Below are positions 47,221 through 60,021 of a stretch of 64,000 nt of DNA, one piece after another; position 1 is the stretch's first letter, and each line of letters starts with the position of its first letter. Source of the DNA: Coptis chinensis. Lineage: Eukaryota > Streptophyta > Magnoliopsida > Ranunculales > Ranunculaceae. The notes beneath the pieces were generated by a model. It made no database searches. It was not told the origin of the DNA and saw only the letters and a list, made by a program, of their open reading frames with translations. The translations under genes were made by a program, and so were the position numbers. Location: the NCBI GenBank assembly GCA_015680905.1, contig CM027378.1, forward strand, positions 87,883,501-87,947,500. Reading direction: 5' to 3'.

Positions 47221-47852
47221 TGTTGTGGATTGGGTAAAACTGTTGAGATTACGCAAGGGGCGCCCGCCTTTGGTTTTGCCTTGGTGAAGGGGCGCATGCC
47301 CCTTAGTCTTTCATAGCAGAGTTTCTCCAGGAAGGGCGCACATAAGTACTGGAAGTTGATTCTTCACAAGGGGCGCATGCCCCCATGCCCTTGCACATGT
47401 AAAGTTTCGGTTTTGCAAAGATAAACCGAGATTATTTGGAATTTTGTTTGCTTACACCAAAATTTCGGATTACTATATAAAAGAAGTTAGGATTTTGACC
47501 AAAAACTAAGCTAATGATAAGAAGAAAAGAGTGAGATTTGAGGGAGCATTCTTTGTGAGTGATTGAGAGTTGATTGTTGTGTACAATCAAAGCAAATCCT
47601 CTCGTAATCTTCTTGTTCACCTAATGGAACCATCGATCTCGCCGTGTGGATGTAGGCATATTGCCTAACCACCTTAAATCCTTGTGTTGTGGTGTGTGTT
47701 CTTTACTTTATCTCTTTACATGTTTATGCTTTGCTAGTTGATAGAGTTATTGGGTTGTGCTTGGGTATTGTTAGAACCTGTCTTGATTAAAGGTCACACC
47801 TTTGTGGTTAATCTTGTTTCTGTACACTCGCTTCCGCATCATTTTCACAACA
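47221..47852 (+). repeat. Copia B 3' LTR
   Basis: 632 bp, paired with 44105-44774. It ends ACAACA before target duplication TTATC. Confidence 0.9.
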
Positions 47853-48017
47853 TTATCAACTTCATTCGCCATTAACATTTTGATTTGAATTGTTCCATAA
47901 TTAAATATGAATTCATCATACATGCTCTGTTTGTGGATTACTATGCTTAATCGATCTAGATCAAATAATTTGTATGTGTGTCGCTAGTGGGTGGACGGCA
48001 GTAAAATAGTGTTTTTA
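47853..48017 (+). other. Continuation of UGT85 3' flank
   Basis: TTATCAACTTCATTCGCCAT at the start matches 40825-40845, showing that the flank of the intact gene resumes after element B. Later bases show nothing recognisable. Confidence 0.65.
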
Positions 48018-48990
48018 GTTGCAAACCTGCTCCTGTGGGGGTATAGTTGTATACACTCTACACTTCTCATTGCCTTCTCTCCCCCAGTCCAAACCCATTA
48101 CCTTTCCTTCCGGAACAAAGTCTCTCATTTTCTCCACATCTAGACCAAAGACTCATTTTTTACAGATCCATTTCTTGCCAAATCTCTCTCCTCCCCTCTC
48201 AACCTCCCTATTAGCTTCTCTTTCTTCTCATCACACCTATGATGAAGAAGAAAAAAGAAGAAAAAAAATGTTCTTTTAAGGGTTCCTCTAACCCATAGGT
48301 CGATCTTGCTCTTTATAGGATCTAGTTATGGGGATTGTGGTTTTCTCCTTTGGTGAAGCCTTCTTCTCCAATTTGCAGATCAATTCGTCTTTGAGGGTCT
48401 TGAATAAGTCAGATCTAGGTTGCTTGTTGTATTTTTCTGGTGGTTGTTGTTTCAAGCTGGCTCCTTTTGTTCTAACAACACTCAATCAGTTGCAAGCTAT
48501 GGGTTCAGCCCCTTATGTCTGTTTTTTTGGTTTGGCTATATTCCTTCTTTGTCTAGGATCAAGGCTCTCTCCCTATATCTACCCCCTCTCCGGATTGCTA
48601 GTTTGGGTATCTTGGTCAAGCCACCGATCTTTTGTTGGGCTTTTGGTGGGGCATTCAATCATGTAATTGCTAATCTACTGCTTATGTCATGGAGTGTAAT
48701 GTTGTGCGATTTGAAGGCTCTCGAGTCTTTGCTTTGGGAGATCCAATATGGTGTTTGGTTGAGCAAGGGTGTAGCTGGTTTAGAGGAGAAGAAGATGGGG
48801 TTTCCAATGTGGAGTTGTTAGGTGGTTGGTTATGGTGGAGTTTGTTTCAAGAAATTTTGGATGTCCATTGTTGTGTATTATATGTATTGTTATCATCCTT
48901 TTTTTCTTGCTTTTAGCTTATAAGTGATCCATCTTTTGATTAATACAACAAGTTGTTTATCGGAAATAAAAAATAAAAAGTAAAATGGTA
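48018..48990 (+). other. Unrecognised transcript-like segment with A-rich end
   Basis: The CT-rich opening resembles a 5' untranslated region. Overlapping hydrophobic frames follow (48328-48666, 48420-48821), then TTTATCGG and an A-rich tail near 48960-48990. It may be a retroposed copy of a transcript or a LINE/SINE-type 3' end. I do not recognise the product and no frame is convincing. Confidence 0.3.
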
Positions 48991-49335
48991 GTTTGTAGAC
49001 TGTAGTGGTAGATATATACTATATACCCAAAAAAAAAAAAAAAAAAATTTGCAATATATTGTCGTGCCTGGGTTCCGCTTGTAAGGTTACAAGGTTCAAA
49101 CCCTCAAGTCCCCAAAAACTTTTTTCAGAAAGTACATGCGGCGCAGTTTGTTGCACGTTTGTCTTAATAATTATTTGTAAAACACATTATCAATAAAATT
49201 TCCACTACAAATAAAAATAATAATAAATAAATAAAATTGTAGTAACAATTAGTAGATCTAACTATCTAAGGCTAATGATAATCCAAGATCCGCTCCTATC
49301 TCTATCAAATACTAATTTAAAGTTAATGATCCCCA
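48991..49335. other. AT-rich spacer
   Basis: Poly-A run near 49028-49047 and AAT-rich low-complexity DNA at 49205-49245. No gene. Confidence 0.5.
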
Positions 49336-51040
49336 TATTTTTTTTGCTTAAAGGTAATTGATTAATTAATAAAATATGAAGTTACAAAAGTTCTACCTGT
49401 ACAAGTACATTTGATCCTCACCAAGTGACATCTTTCTTTCTAAGTTACAAATCTAAAATAAATGAGATCTGGATTTTCTACTCTCAAAAACTCTGGCCTC
49501 ACATCCCACCACCTATGGATACCAGCAGGCAGTGTTGCACCATACTTTGACATGCAATCTGCAGCAAAGTTAACTTCTCGCCAAGTGTGAGTGATCTTTA
49601 TCCATGTAGCCTCTCTCTTTAGCTGCTCCCAAGTGTCCTTCATTGACCAGTGAACCTTGTTCTGCTAAAAAGCTTGAGTCGGCACCATAGCCTTCGAGTC
49701 TGTCTCTACCTAGATGGATGTCCATCCTAGCTCCAATGCCTTCTTGATTCCTTCCAAGATCGCAACTGCCTCTGCCATGTTATTTGTTGTGATTCCTAGC
49801 CCTCCAACTGCAACACCCAGAACTTTACCCATTTTGTCTCTAAATGTGTTACCCCACCCTGATCTTCCTGGGTTCCCAATTGAGCAACCATCTGTGTTCA
49901 CTTTCAGGATATTCTCTGGTGGCAGTAACCAATAGCATTCGATTACCTTATGCAAACCCCATAGCTTGTGCTTTAGTCGTAGTCTCTGCAGGAGCATCAT
50001 ATCTTGTATGTTGTTATTCATGTGCCCCTTCGATTTACTATGGGCTCTTACCATTTCTCTTCTGATTTCCTGGCAAATGAATTTGAAATTTGGTGTCTTC
50101 TCTTCATAGATTACCTGGTTTCTGTTTTTCCATATGCTGACTAAGCAAGTGATGCTTGTTGCTTTCCACATGTCCAGCACTAGTGAACTGAAGTGCTTAC
50201 TTTGTTGTAGAATATCATTTGTTTCCTGAGGAATCCTCGTCAGGCTAAAAAGATTGGTAAGGTATGTCCAAGCTCTCACTGCTATCGTACAATGAAACAA
50301 CAAGTGGGTTTGTGTCTCTTCATTGCTCTTGCATACTCCGCATCTTGAGGCGAGCTTAATCTTCATTTTTTCTTTCATTCTATCATCAGTATGCATTGCA
50401 CCATGAAAAATCTTCCATCCTGTTCCTTTAAATTTCGGTGAAGCAAGGGAGCTCCATTGAAATTTTGCCCATCCCTGCTTTTGTGATTTGGTTATGGTAT
50501 CCTCGTAAGGCCCAGCCACTGTGAAGTTCCCATAGGGGATGAAATCCATACTCGCCCGTCTTCTATTGATGACCTTGGCTGCTATAGTTTGTCGATGTCA
50601 ATGCCTACTCTTTCCAGGATTTGTAACATCGAGTTGTTAAAAATCCATTGGTTACCTTGTATGCAGCTTTCTAGTTTGTCTTTGAGTCTGATGACCACTT
50701 TTCTTTCTGCCTTGAAGTGGCTACATGTTGATTTTGTCAAGGACCAATTGTCCTTCCAAATGTTTATGGAGTTTCCCTTCCCTATGACCCATCCTTGATG
50801 CGGTCCCATTTCTTGCACATTTGATTCCTATCCAAACTATGGAAGTTTTGTACTCCGATTAACCTCTGACTCTATTGGTGTACTTAGCCTTCATAAAATT
50901 TTCCCAATCCGAATCGTCATTTAAAAGAGCCCATACAAACTTCATAAACATTGCCAAATTGATATCCTTTAGCTTCCTGAGACCCTGTCCTCCTTCCTCC
51001 GGTCGCTTGCAAGTCTTTTCCCATGCCAAATTGATATCCC
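49336..51040 (-). mobile_element. LINE (L1/RTE-like plant non-LTR) 3' end
   Basis: 5'-truncated copy in reverse orientation. The left border has a poly-T run (49339-49346), the complement of a poly-A tail. Text from the end of reverse transcriptase (WEKTCKRPEEGGQGL near 51000) runs through a zf-RVT domain to RNase H. Truncation at about 51040 is the usual outcome of incomplete LINE reverse transcription. Confidence 0.85.
49443..51035 (-). pseudogene. LINE ORF2 C-terminus (zf-RVT, RNase H)
   Basis: The 279-codon open frame 49710-50549 has the zinc-binding zf-RVT pattern (FKGTGWKIFHG, CGVCKSNEE, HLLFHC) and the start of an RVT_3 RNase H (KVNTDGCSIGNPGRSGWG, NMAEAVAI). A stop near 49711 interrupts before the third acidic residue (VETDS). 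The remainder is at 49443-49643. Upstream pieces 50582-50818 (WVIGKGNSINIWKDNW) and 50850-51035 are in other frames. These domains process RNA-DNA hybrids during target-primed copying. Confidence 0.85.
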
Positions 51041-52393
<1,353 letters not shown>

Positions 52394-53240
52394 GGTTTGG
52401 CTATACTACCACTCTTATACTGCCACTCTAATCTCACACTTCTCCTCAGCCGTTCGATCTCGCCTCAAGATCTGATGATCTAATTCACTGATAAAACTGA
52501 TATTTCAAAATTTCGCGTTATTTCAAAATTAAAAAAAAAAACGAAAATCACCAAATACGCGAAATTTTGTTCTCTTTCTCTCTCGGCTTCTTCTTCTCCA
52601 AATCGTACCAAGCTTCTGGATTAAGGTATTTTTCCACTTTTAATTCGTTTGATTTGTTGTTTAATTAACTTGGATTCGTTTGAAATAAACCTAGTAAACT
52701 TTATTCTTGGATGTTGTTTATATTGTTGTTTAAAACGCGAAATTGGCTTCTCTCTCTCTCTCTCTCTCTCTTATAGTTTGTTTATATTGTAACGTCTCTT
52801 GGATTTGATTTGCCTTGATAACTACAAGTTTCTGTATTTGAAGAAAACATTAGACAACCACGTGTATGAACTTTATTCAAATTGGGTAACCTTCTGTGTA
52901 GTGAATTTATTCAAATTGGGTAACCTTTATTCAAATTGGGTACATGTAATAATTTTGCAAATTTCCTTGAAGGGTTTGAATGGTATTTAATTAGCTTTAT
53001 TGGTATTTTCGTTGCCGTATTCTTCATGCTTTAATGGTATTTAATTAGCTTTAATGGTATTTTTGTTGAAGTTTGAATGGTATTTAATTAGCTTGAACTC
53101 TGTCGTATTCTTCATGCCGTATTCTGTCAGAGTTTTGAACTCTGTCAGAGTTCGGTGAACTAGCATATTCGGTAACTCTGTCAGAGTTTTGATGTTTAAG
53201 TTATCTACACTGTTTATGTACATTGGGATTTTTGTCTGTT
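52394..53240. repeat. MULE left terminal inverted repeat
   Basis: Matches the reverse complement of 58350-59234 over nearly its whole length with small indels. It includes a short CT run (52748-52771) and several AACTCTGTCAGAGTT palindromes near its inner end. Confidence 0.92.
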
Positions 53241-53278
53241 TAAGCTATTTATATTTTTAATGTTTTCGATTTATAGAA

Positions 53279-55600
53279 ATGGAGACAGAGACATCAATCA
53301 ATATCGAAGAAGACGTAGTTGGGTCTTCGCATACTAAAGCCCCTATTCAAGGCACGCAAACATTAGTTGCTCCTTATATAGGAATGACTTTTACAAGTGT
53401 TGACGAAGCAAAGACTTACTACAAAGAGTATGGTCAACAAGAGGGATTTGAGACTCGTGTTCGAACGACTTCCAAGCAACAAAATCAGGTGGATTTGGTT
53501 AGTGGTTGTTTACTGGTTTGCTCACGTGAAGGGGTTACCAGAAGAGATGAACTCCGATCAAGAAATACATCAACTATCCGGTGTGGTTGCCAAGCTAGAA
53601 TTCGTATTAAGAAAATAATGCATGAAGATATATATGAGGTCAGCGTTGCTCAGAATGACCATAGTCACGGTTTGGTGGCCACATCGAAGAGAATTTGCAT
53701 GAAAACTAACAAACATATGCCTGAAGCAGCGAAGTGCTTAACCGAGATGTTTAGTGATAATAGTTTACCTATTAGGAAAGTGGCATCTGTCTTCCATGGA
53801 GAGGAAGTTGGGTTTACACAGAAAGATTGTTAGAACCATCATTATGGTTTGACCAGAAAGATGCCTAAAGAAGGTGATGCAACTGCCGTGCTGAAATATT
53901 TTATGCAGAAGAGTACCGAGGATCCCCAGTTCTACTACGCTATTGATTTAGATGAAAATGGGACTGCAGTGAACTTTTTCTGGGTTCATGGGAGGTCTCG
54001 ATGCTAGTATGACTATTTCGGGGATGTTGTGTCTTTTGATACCACATATCGTACCAATGCATATTACATGCCTTTTGCCCCTTTTACTGGAGTCAACCAT
54101 CATTATCAGTCGATTCAGTTTGGTTGCGCATTGTTGCTTGATGAGACAGAAGATACATTCATATGGCTATTTAAGGCCTGGCTGGCAGCCATGGGTGGTC
54201 GTACGCCAACTGCAATCATCACTGACCAGGATAGAGCGATGACTGCAGCCATTGCCAAAGTGTTCCCTAATGCTCGTCATCGTTACTGTCTTTGGCATAT
54301 TATGTAGAAATTCCAAGAGAAGATGTCATTTACCAAATTTGAGACATTGGTAACTGAGTTGAAGAACATTATTTCTTTTTCGTATAGGATTGTTGATTTT
54401 GAGAGAAGATGGTGTACAATCATTGAGAAGTATGAGTTGTCTGAAAATCCTTCGTTGACAGAGATATATTCAATGCAGGAGAAATGGGTTCCTTGTTATC
54501 TCAGTGGTACCTTTTTTGCTGGTATGCACACGGCTGGTCGAAGTGAATCGATGAATGCTCATTATGACCAGTTTGTCAATTCGACGATTACGCTTATGCA
54601 GTTTGTACATGGTAATGAGAAGTCTTTGGCTTTGCTTGCTAGGAAAGAAAGAGATTCTAATTACCGCACCGAGCATAGTTCACGGATTATGCCTAACGAT
54701 GCTTTCCTCCTTATGCATGTTGCGAAGGTCTATACGATCTCAATATTCAATAAATTTAAGGAGCAACTAGAAAAGGCAAAGATGGAGTACAAAATTGATG
54801 GGGAACAGATTGACAGGTATGGAACCGAAAGCTACATGGTGAAATGGAGAGACCCGCTGAAGAAGTCTGTTTGGAGAGTGAGTTTCGATAGAGGAACCTT
54901 AGAGGGAGACTGTGAATGCAAGTACTTTCAGTTTATAGGGTTGCTTTGTGGTCAAATCTTAAAGGTTTTTATGCGTTATGAGATTGAAGAGATTCCAAGC
55001 CATTTTAGATTGATACGGTGGATGCAAAAGGCTAACACTTATAGAGCGGAGTTTGGTACTGGATTTGTGGTCGGGAATGTCTCAAATGAACCTTTGAGAA
55101 TGGCTCATTCTATCAAGGTTGCTTCTCAAGTGGCTTACGATGCGTCACATACTTTTGAGGGTTATTCATATTTTATTGAAAAGATTGGTGAAATGGCTAT
55201 TGGAATTTCAAAGTTTAATGAAACTTCCTACGAAGGAGACGCAGATGATGAAGAGCCTCCAGTTTCAGAGCCTTCGATACCTTCGGTTAATACATCACAT
55301 GTTTTTTTTTATTTGAATGTTTAATTTGATATAAATTTAGTGTTTAATTCGGTGTTTAATTTGATATAAATATTTATTTTAATTCGGTCTTTATTTCAGC
55401 TATTGATTTTGAATCCCAACATTTCTCAAACAAAAGGGAGGGGGAAGAAGAAAGCGGATAGATAGAAATCCTCCAGAGAGATAGCCCTAAACAATGAGAT
55501 AGTCATAAACAATTCAGGAAGAAAGTGTCACAGATGTGGACAGATTGCTAACCATGACTCGAGAAATTGTCCGGAGAAAAATAATACGTAATTTGTGAAA
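53279..55600 (+). pseudogene. MULE transposase, FAR1/FRS type, broken
   Basis: Starts METETSINIEE 40 bp inside the terminal repeat. The FAR1 DNA-binding domain is at about residues 40-130 (FTSVDEAKTYYKEYG, CGCQARIRI). A stop at 53831-53833 ends the first frame. A frame change near 54000 leads to the MULE catalytic domain (SFDTTYRTNAYYMPF, IITDQDRAM, CLWHI). Another stop follows at 54305-54307, then 333 open codons (54323-55324) with SESMNAHYDQF and a SWIM zinc finger CECKYFQFIGLLCGQ, where Gln replaces the expected His. A CCHC-like knuckle CHRCGQIANHDSRNC near 55527-55571 lies beyond the last stop. Plants have domesticated such proteins as FHY3/FAR1 factors, but inverted repeats here mark a true transposon. 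Confidence 0.9.
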
Positions 55601-56432
55601 TGTAAGTATAGCTTTATTCAAAACTAGTTCTAATGATATTTTATCTGCGCGTCGAATATTTGATTCTATATCTGCGCGTCGAATATTTTATCTGTGTTGA
55701 GGGTTGTGTTCTATTTCATCATTATGTCCATTGGATAGTATCTAATGTTGCCTTCTAGGCTCTAGATAGGAAACAAGCACTTCTGTTAGTGATGTCCAGT
55801 TTCTTATATTTCAGATCAGGTTCTTCCTTGCTTAAGTGTTTTTGAGTATATTTTCATCTTTTTATTCATATTATCTCGTATTATGAATTCTAAGTTTGTT
55901 TTAATTTTTTTTATACATATGACACGTTCCATCTCCTAATTTTATTATTCTATAAGTCTTCTTTAAGTGCACTCTTTTGGACATTGAGCCTAAAAGCTGT
56001 TATGCATTTTTTTAGTCATTGGATGGGATTGATTTACTTTGTATTTAGATGGCTCACCCAGAAGCATAGCCAGTTCTCACTCTAGGGAGCTTAAACCCAA
56101 TCACTGTTGGTCTGTCACTTGTTTGATCTATGACATGAGTGCTTTGCTAATCACTGGTTTACCAGTACACTTTGAATGGGGGCATATCTTCTTTTTTTGC
56201 TAGTGATATTTTAAGTTGCCACATTTCTGCCAAATGTTGGAAGGTTAGTTAATGTTTTTTTATTACCTCATGACATGTTCTGACAAGAGCAATGTTCTGA
56301 TTGTTCTGATTACCTCATGACATGTTCTGACAGGAGCAATGCTTATTAAGAAGAAGATTAATGTTTTCTGCCAAATCGTTTTAAGTTGCCACATTTCTGC
56401 CAAATCATTTTAAGTTGCTTGATTGTTTGTTG
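55601..56432. other. Spacer inside MULE
   Basis: AT-rich with local repeats (ATCTGCGCGTCGAATATTT twice near 55645-55690; CATGACATGTTCTGACA twice near 56270-56335). No gene recognised. It may include intron sequence of the captured F-box gene. Confidence 0.45.
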
Positions 56433-56700
56433 CAGGAGCAATGTTCTGACAAAAGACTTCCACTTTTTGAAGAGTTGGGTCGTTCTTGCCGAAATTGTGA
56501 CAAAGAGGCATTTGCTATTGCTGAATTCCTGCCTCAGTTGCGTTTTCTTCGTCTTGTTGAATGCACACTGACAGACAGTGGCTTACAAGCTATCCTCAAT
56601 GGATGTCCCCAACTTGAATATATTGTTCTTCGAAACTGTTTCAACATCAATCTTGGAGGGAATTTGCTCAAGAGATGTGTACTAAGGTCTTCTTGCTACA
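56433..56700 (+). pseudogene. Captured F-box/LRR (SKIP19-like) fragment
   Basis: An exon-like piece following an acceptor (TTGCAG) reads DKEAFAIAEFLPQLRFLRL, then LTDSGLQAILNGCPQLEYI and NINLGGNLLKRC. This is the leucine-rich-repeat tail typical of plant F-box SKIP19-like/FBW2 proteins, substrate receptors of SCF ubiquitin ligases. The F-box itself is absent. It sits inside MULE ends on the transposase strand, so it looks captured. About 85 codons are open. Confidence 0.82.
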
Positions 56701-57358
56701 AAGTTTGTAGAGATTTTCTGTTTTTGTAGCAATCCCAGGTGACTTTGTAGCAAATCTCGATTTTCTGTTTTTGCCGACATAAGAAAATGCAAATTTCATT
56801 ACACTTCCCTTTCAGCTACTTCTTTATCAGGAGAATATAAGCTACCCCCAAGGTCGATTAGTTTTTCGGTTTCTTCCATTTTGCAAAATATTTGACTTAG
56901 CTGTGATTGTTATTTGCATTTTGTTAGTTAAAATAGTTAAGAGAACTCTGTTTTCTGATCATATTGAACAATTTATTCCTAGGGGATGCCAATTCTTGTG
57001 GAAGGGAGTGTAATTAATAGCGAGGGTAGGATTCAAGGTGGGATAGCAATAGCTAGAACCAATTTATACACTCTTTGATTCCTTTTGCCTCACAACTTTG
57101 CTCAGAAAATCGAGTTGCCTCACAAATACCTGAAGACAAGCCAAAAGAGTGAAAATAACTAAATAAGCCACTTATAGTTTTATACTGAAAGGCACAGTTG
57201 ATACATGAAATTCATAATATATGAAATTTCTATTTCTCACTCCTGAGTATAAATAAGTACAGCCACAAGACAAATACATGAAAAACTTCAGCTCATCAAC
57301 CTTATTTATAATCAAGCACAATTGGAATTTGAGCACAATTTTTTCATGTTCACCCAGT
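56701..57358. other. Spacer between captured fragments
   Basis: No coding content recognised. Short AT-rich stretches separate the F-box piece from the beta-tubulin piece. Confidence 0.45.
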
Positions 57359-57547
57359 TTAGTTTTCTTCTACATCGTCTTCATAATCTACTTCTTCTTC
57401 AACAATCGCATCTTGATATTGTTGATACTCTGAGACAAGATCATTCATGTTACATTCAGCCTCAGTAAATTCCATCTCATTCATTCCTTCGCCAATGTAC
57501 CAATGCAAGAAAACCTTTCTACGAAACATAACTGTAAATTTTTGCAC
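57359..57547 (-). pseudogene. Captured beta-tubulin C-terminal fragment
   Basis: The minus strand reads [19 protein letters not shown], then [15 protein letters not shown] and [10 protein letters not shown], ending in an acidic tail and stop. This is the last about 60 residues of beta-tubulin, whose C-terminal helices and Glu-rich tail face the microtubule surface. Differences from the invariant family text (Val and Ile for Ala and Thr) suggest decay. Only this end is present and it runs opposite to the transposase. Confidence 0.9.
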
Positions 57548-57871
57548 ATAACTGTAATCCTGTGAAAGAAGCTCTGACGAAGATTACACATAATAAATTC
57601 AAACTACTAACCAAATACACATACTAAATTCACATACACATGCCAAATTCTCTGACAGAGTTCAAATATACATACCAAATCCTTCCAAGATTTATACATA
57701 CTAAATTCAAACTACTAACCAAATACACCTGAATTTTCCGAAAATACAGTTCCAAAGCCTCGAGTCTAACTGATGGTTACCTCCATAGCAACATCATTCA
57801 AAGCAGAAGCTACATCCAAAGCAACTTAGGATAACTCATCATCGACAACGCCACACAACATCCAAAGCAAT

Positions 57872-58208
57872 TTAAGCCAATAACACCTTAACCAGCCACT
57901 TGATAATACACAAAACCACTAAGAGAAGACAGACCAACAACAACTTAAATATTAACATTCTGATTGAGTGAATTTCCGAATCAGTCGTTATCATCCTTGT
58001 GCAAATAGAAGCTCGACTCTCAGTTTTATTTAACGACGACGAGCTTCCACAATTATTTTCTTCATCCGCCCACTTAAAATACCTACATTTCTTATCCTTA
58101 GGCAAACGTTTGTCATTTTTTTTTTAAAACACGAAAAGATCGTCCAGGATTCATTTGGGCGTTCGAGACTCTATTAAGAACTGAACTTCCACAATAAGGG
58201 CACCTCAT
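57872..58208 (-). pseudogene. GRF-type zinc finger/membrane ORF, frameshifted
   Basis: The minus strand from ATG at 58208 reads MRCPYCGSSV and NPGRSFRVL, then a stop. In the next frame come DKKCRYFKWADEE and a C-terminal hydrophobic stretch (IFKLLLVCLLLVVLCIIKWL). The pattern C-x2-CG, NPGR-F, C-FKW is the GRF zinc finger, and a trailing membrane segment is common in the small plant GRF proteins. It may be a resident second ORF of this MULE family or a captured gene. A frameshift near 58110 breaks it. Confidence 0.75.
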
Positions 58209-58349
58209 TTATAGATCGAATTTCACTGTATAAGGAAAAAATTAAAAAATATCAAAATATGCAAATGTAAAATCACCTGAATATGTAATAACTATGGAAC
58301 CCTAAAACAATAACATTAAAAAACAAATGAACAAACAAAAGTTAAATAG

Positions 58350-58818
58350 AAGAAAATCCCAATTAATTCTTACAGAGTTCACCGAATATGCTAGTTCACT
58401 GAACTCTGACAGAGTTCAAAACTCTAACAGAGTTCACCGAATATGCTACTTCACCGAACTCTGACAGAATTTAAAACTCTGACAAAGTTCACCGAACTCT
58501 AACAGAGTTCAAAACTCTGACAGAATACGGCATGAAGAATACGATAGAGTTCAAGCTAATTAAATACCATTCAAACTTCAACGAAAATACCATTAAAGCT
58601 AATTAAATACCATTCAAACCCTTCAAGGAAATTTGCAAAATTATTACATGTACCCAATTTGAATAAAGGTTACCCAATTTGAATAAATTCACTACACAGA
58701 AGGTTACCCAATTTGAATAAAGTTCATACACGCGGTTGTCTAATGTTTTCTTCAAATACAGAAACTTGTAGTTATCAAGGCAAATCAAATCCAAGAGACG
58801 TTACAATATAAACAAACT

Positions 58819-58898
<80 letters not shown>

Positions 58899-59234
58899 CC
58901 AATTTCGCGTTTTAAACAACAATATAAACAACATCCAAGAATAAAGTTTACTAGGTTTATTTCAAACGAATCCAAGCTAATTAAACAACAAATCAAACGA
59001 ATTAAAAGTGGAAAAATACCTTAATCCAGAAGCTTGGCACGGTTTGGAGAAGAAGAAGCCGGGAGAGAGAGAGAACAAAATTTCGCGTATTTGGTGATTT
59101 TCGTTTTTTTTTATTTTGAAATAACGCAAAATTTTGAAATATCGGTTTTATCTGTGAATTAGATCATCAGATCTTGAGGCGAGATTGGATGGATGAGGAG
59201 AAGTGTGAGATTAGAGTGGCAGTATAGCCAAACC
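58350..59234. repeat. MULE right terminal inverted repeat
   Basis: 885 bp, the inverted partner of 52394-53240, longer because of an expanded GA run. It includes a 63-codon frame that mirrors one in the left repeat (MDLICLDNYKFLYLKKTLDN), a by-product of the inverted copy. Confidence 0.92.
58822..58898. repeat. (GA)n microsatellite in MULE right arm
   Basis: About 77 bp of GA, against 24 bp in the matching place of the left arm. Confidence 0.95.
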
Positions 59235-59954
59235 AATATATATATATATATATAGTACGGAATCGTTCCACTTTGAACTCTCTAAACTTAATGAATTCAA
59301 CTAATCAAACACAAGGAAACAATGGTGAGAGCAATATTTATGGATGTAAATTTATACTACAAAACTAAATCTATGAATTTAACTTATACTAATTTAACTA
59401 AAGCAATTGAATAAAATATGGAGAAGAATAGAGAGAGATTGAAATCCACTTTTTAATTTCTTAACATGCTAGCATAGATTTGTTTAGAAAACCCTAGTCT
59501 AGATATTCTCACACAAGGTTAAAATATAAAGACTAGACCTTTAATGATCCCTAATTACTTTATACTATCTCTAGTCAAAAACTAATTAGCATGAGAGAAA
59601 ACTTGTTCCCATTCTCATGGCAAACTCACTATTCTCTAGTTTAGATTAAACTTTTTTTATCTCTAAGTCAAGAAAAACCTAAACAACAAATCTATACTAA
59701 CAAATCAAGTCCTCTCAAAGCTTCATTCAAACTCCATTTAATGAGAGTTTAGCTTTGATTCTTGGGACTATCATAAATAAAAGAATGAGAAGAAGACATA
59801 ATAGAAAGAGAAGCAATTGAATTGAATAATAATAATAACTTGAAAGTATTTTATTGGAGGTTTTATAGAGGCTACAATTATAAACCCTAATTACTTAAAC
59901 TATATTAAACTAAAGAAAGGGGTGAGAGAGAGCTAAATTATTCTAACTAATAGA

Positions 59955-60021
<67 letters not shown>

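Larger units (their letters stand above)
44105..47852 (+). mobile_element. Copia element B, RT-less derivative
   Basis: LTRs at 44105-44774 and 47221-47852 start TGTTGTGRATTGGG. Exact 5-bp duplication TTATC flanks it (44100-44104, 47853-47857). The primer site ATTGGTATTAGACC follows the left LTR, and the purine tract CGAAGTGGAGAA precedes the right one. It has the same reduced coding layout as element A. It inserted 170 bp downstream of the UGT85 stop, inside sequence that continues on its far side. Confidence 0.93.
52394..59234 (+). mobile_element. Mutator-like element with FAR1-type transposase and captured genes
   Basis: 6.84 kb bounded by inverted repeats of about 850 bp starting GGTTTGGCTATACT (52394) and ending in its complement at 59234. 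It contains a FAR1/FRS-type transposase (53279-55600), an F-box/LRR fragment (56433-56700), a beta-tubulin fragment (57359-57547, minus) and a GRF zinc-finger ORF (57872-58208, minus). The target duplication cannot be read because both flanks are AT dinucleotide repeats. Confidence 0.92.

Noticed and set aside
48328-48821. Membrane-protein gene
   Set aside because: Two overlapping hydrophobic frames of similar length, no family match and an A-rich tail; more like a retroposed or non-coding segment.
49060-49120. tRNA-like SINE promoter (GGTTCAAACC box B)
   Set aside because: No matching box A, and the poly-A run lies upstream instead of at the 3' end.
52799-52990. 63-codon frame in the MULE left arm, repeated in the right arm
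   Set aside because: Its duplication is explained by the inverted repeat; no motif and no conservation argument for protein coding.
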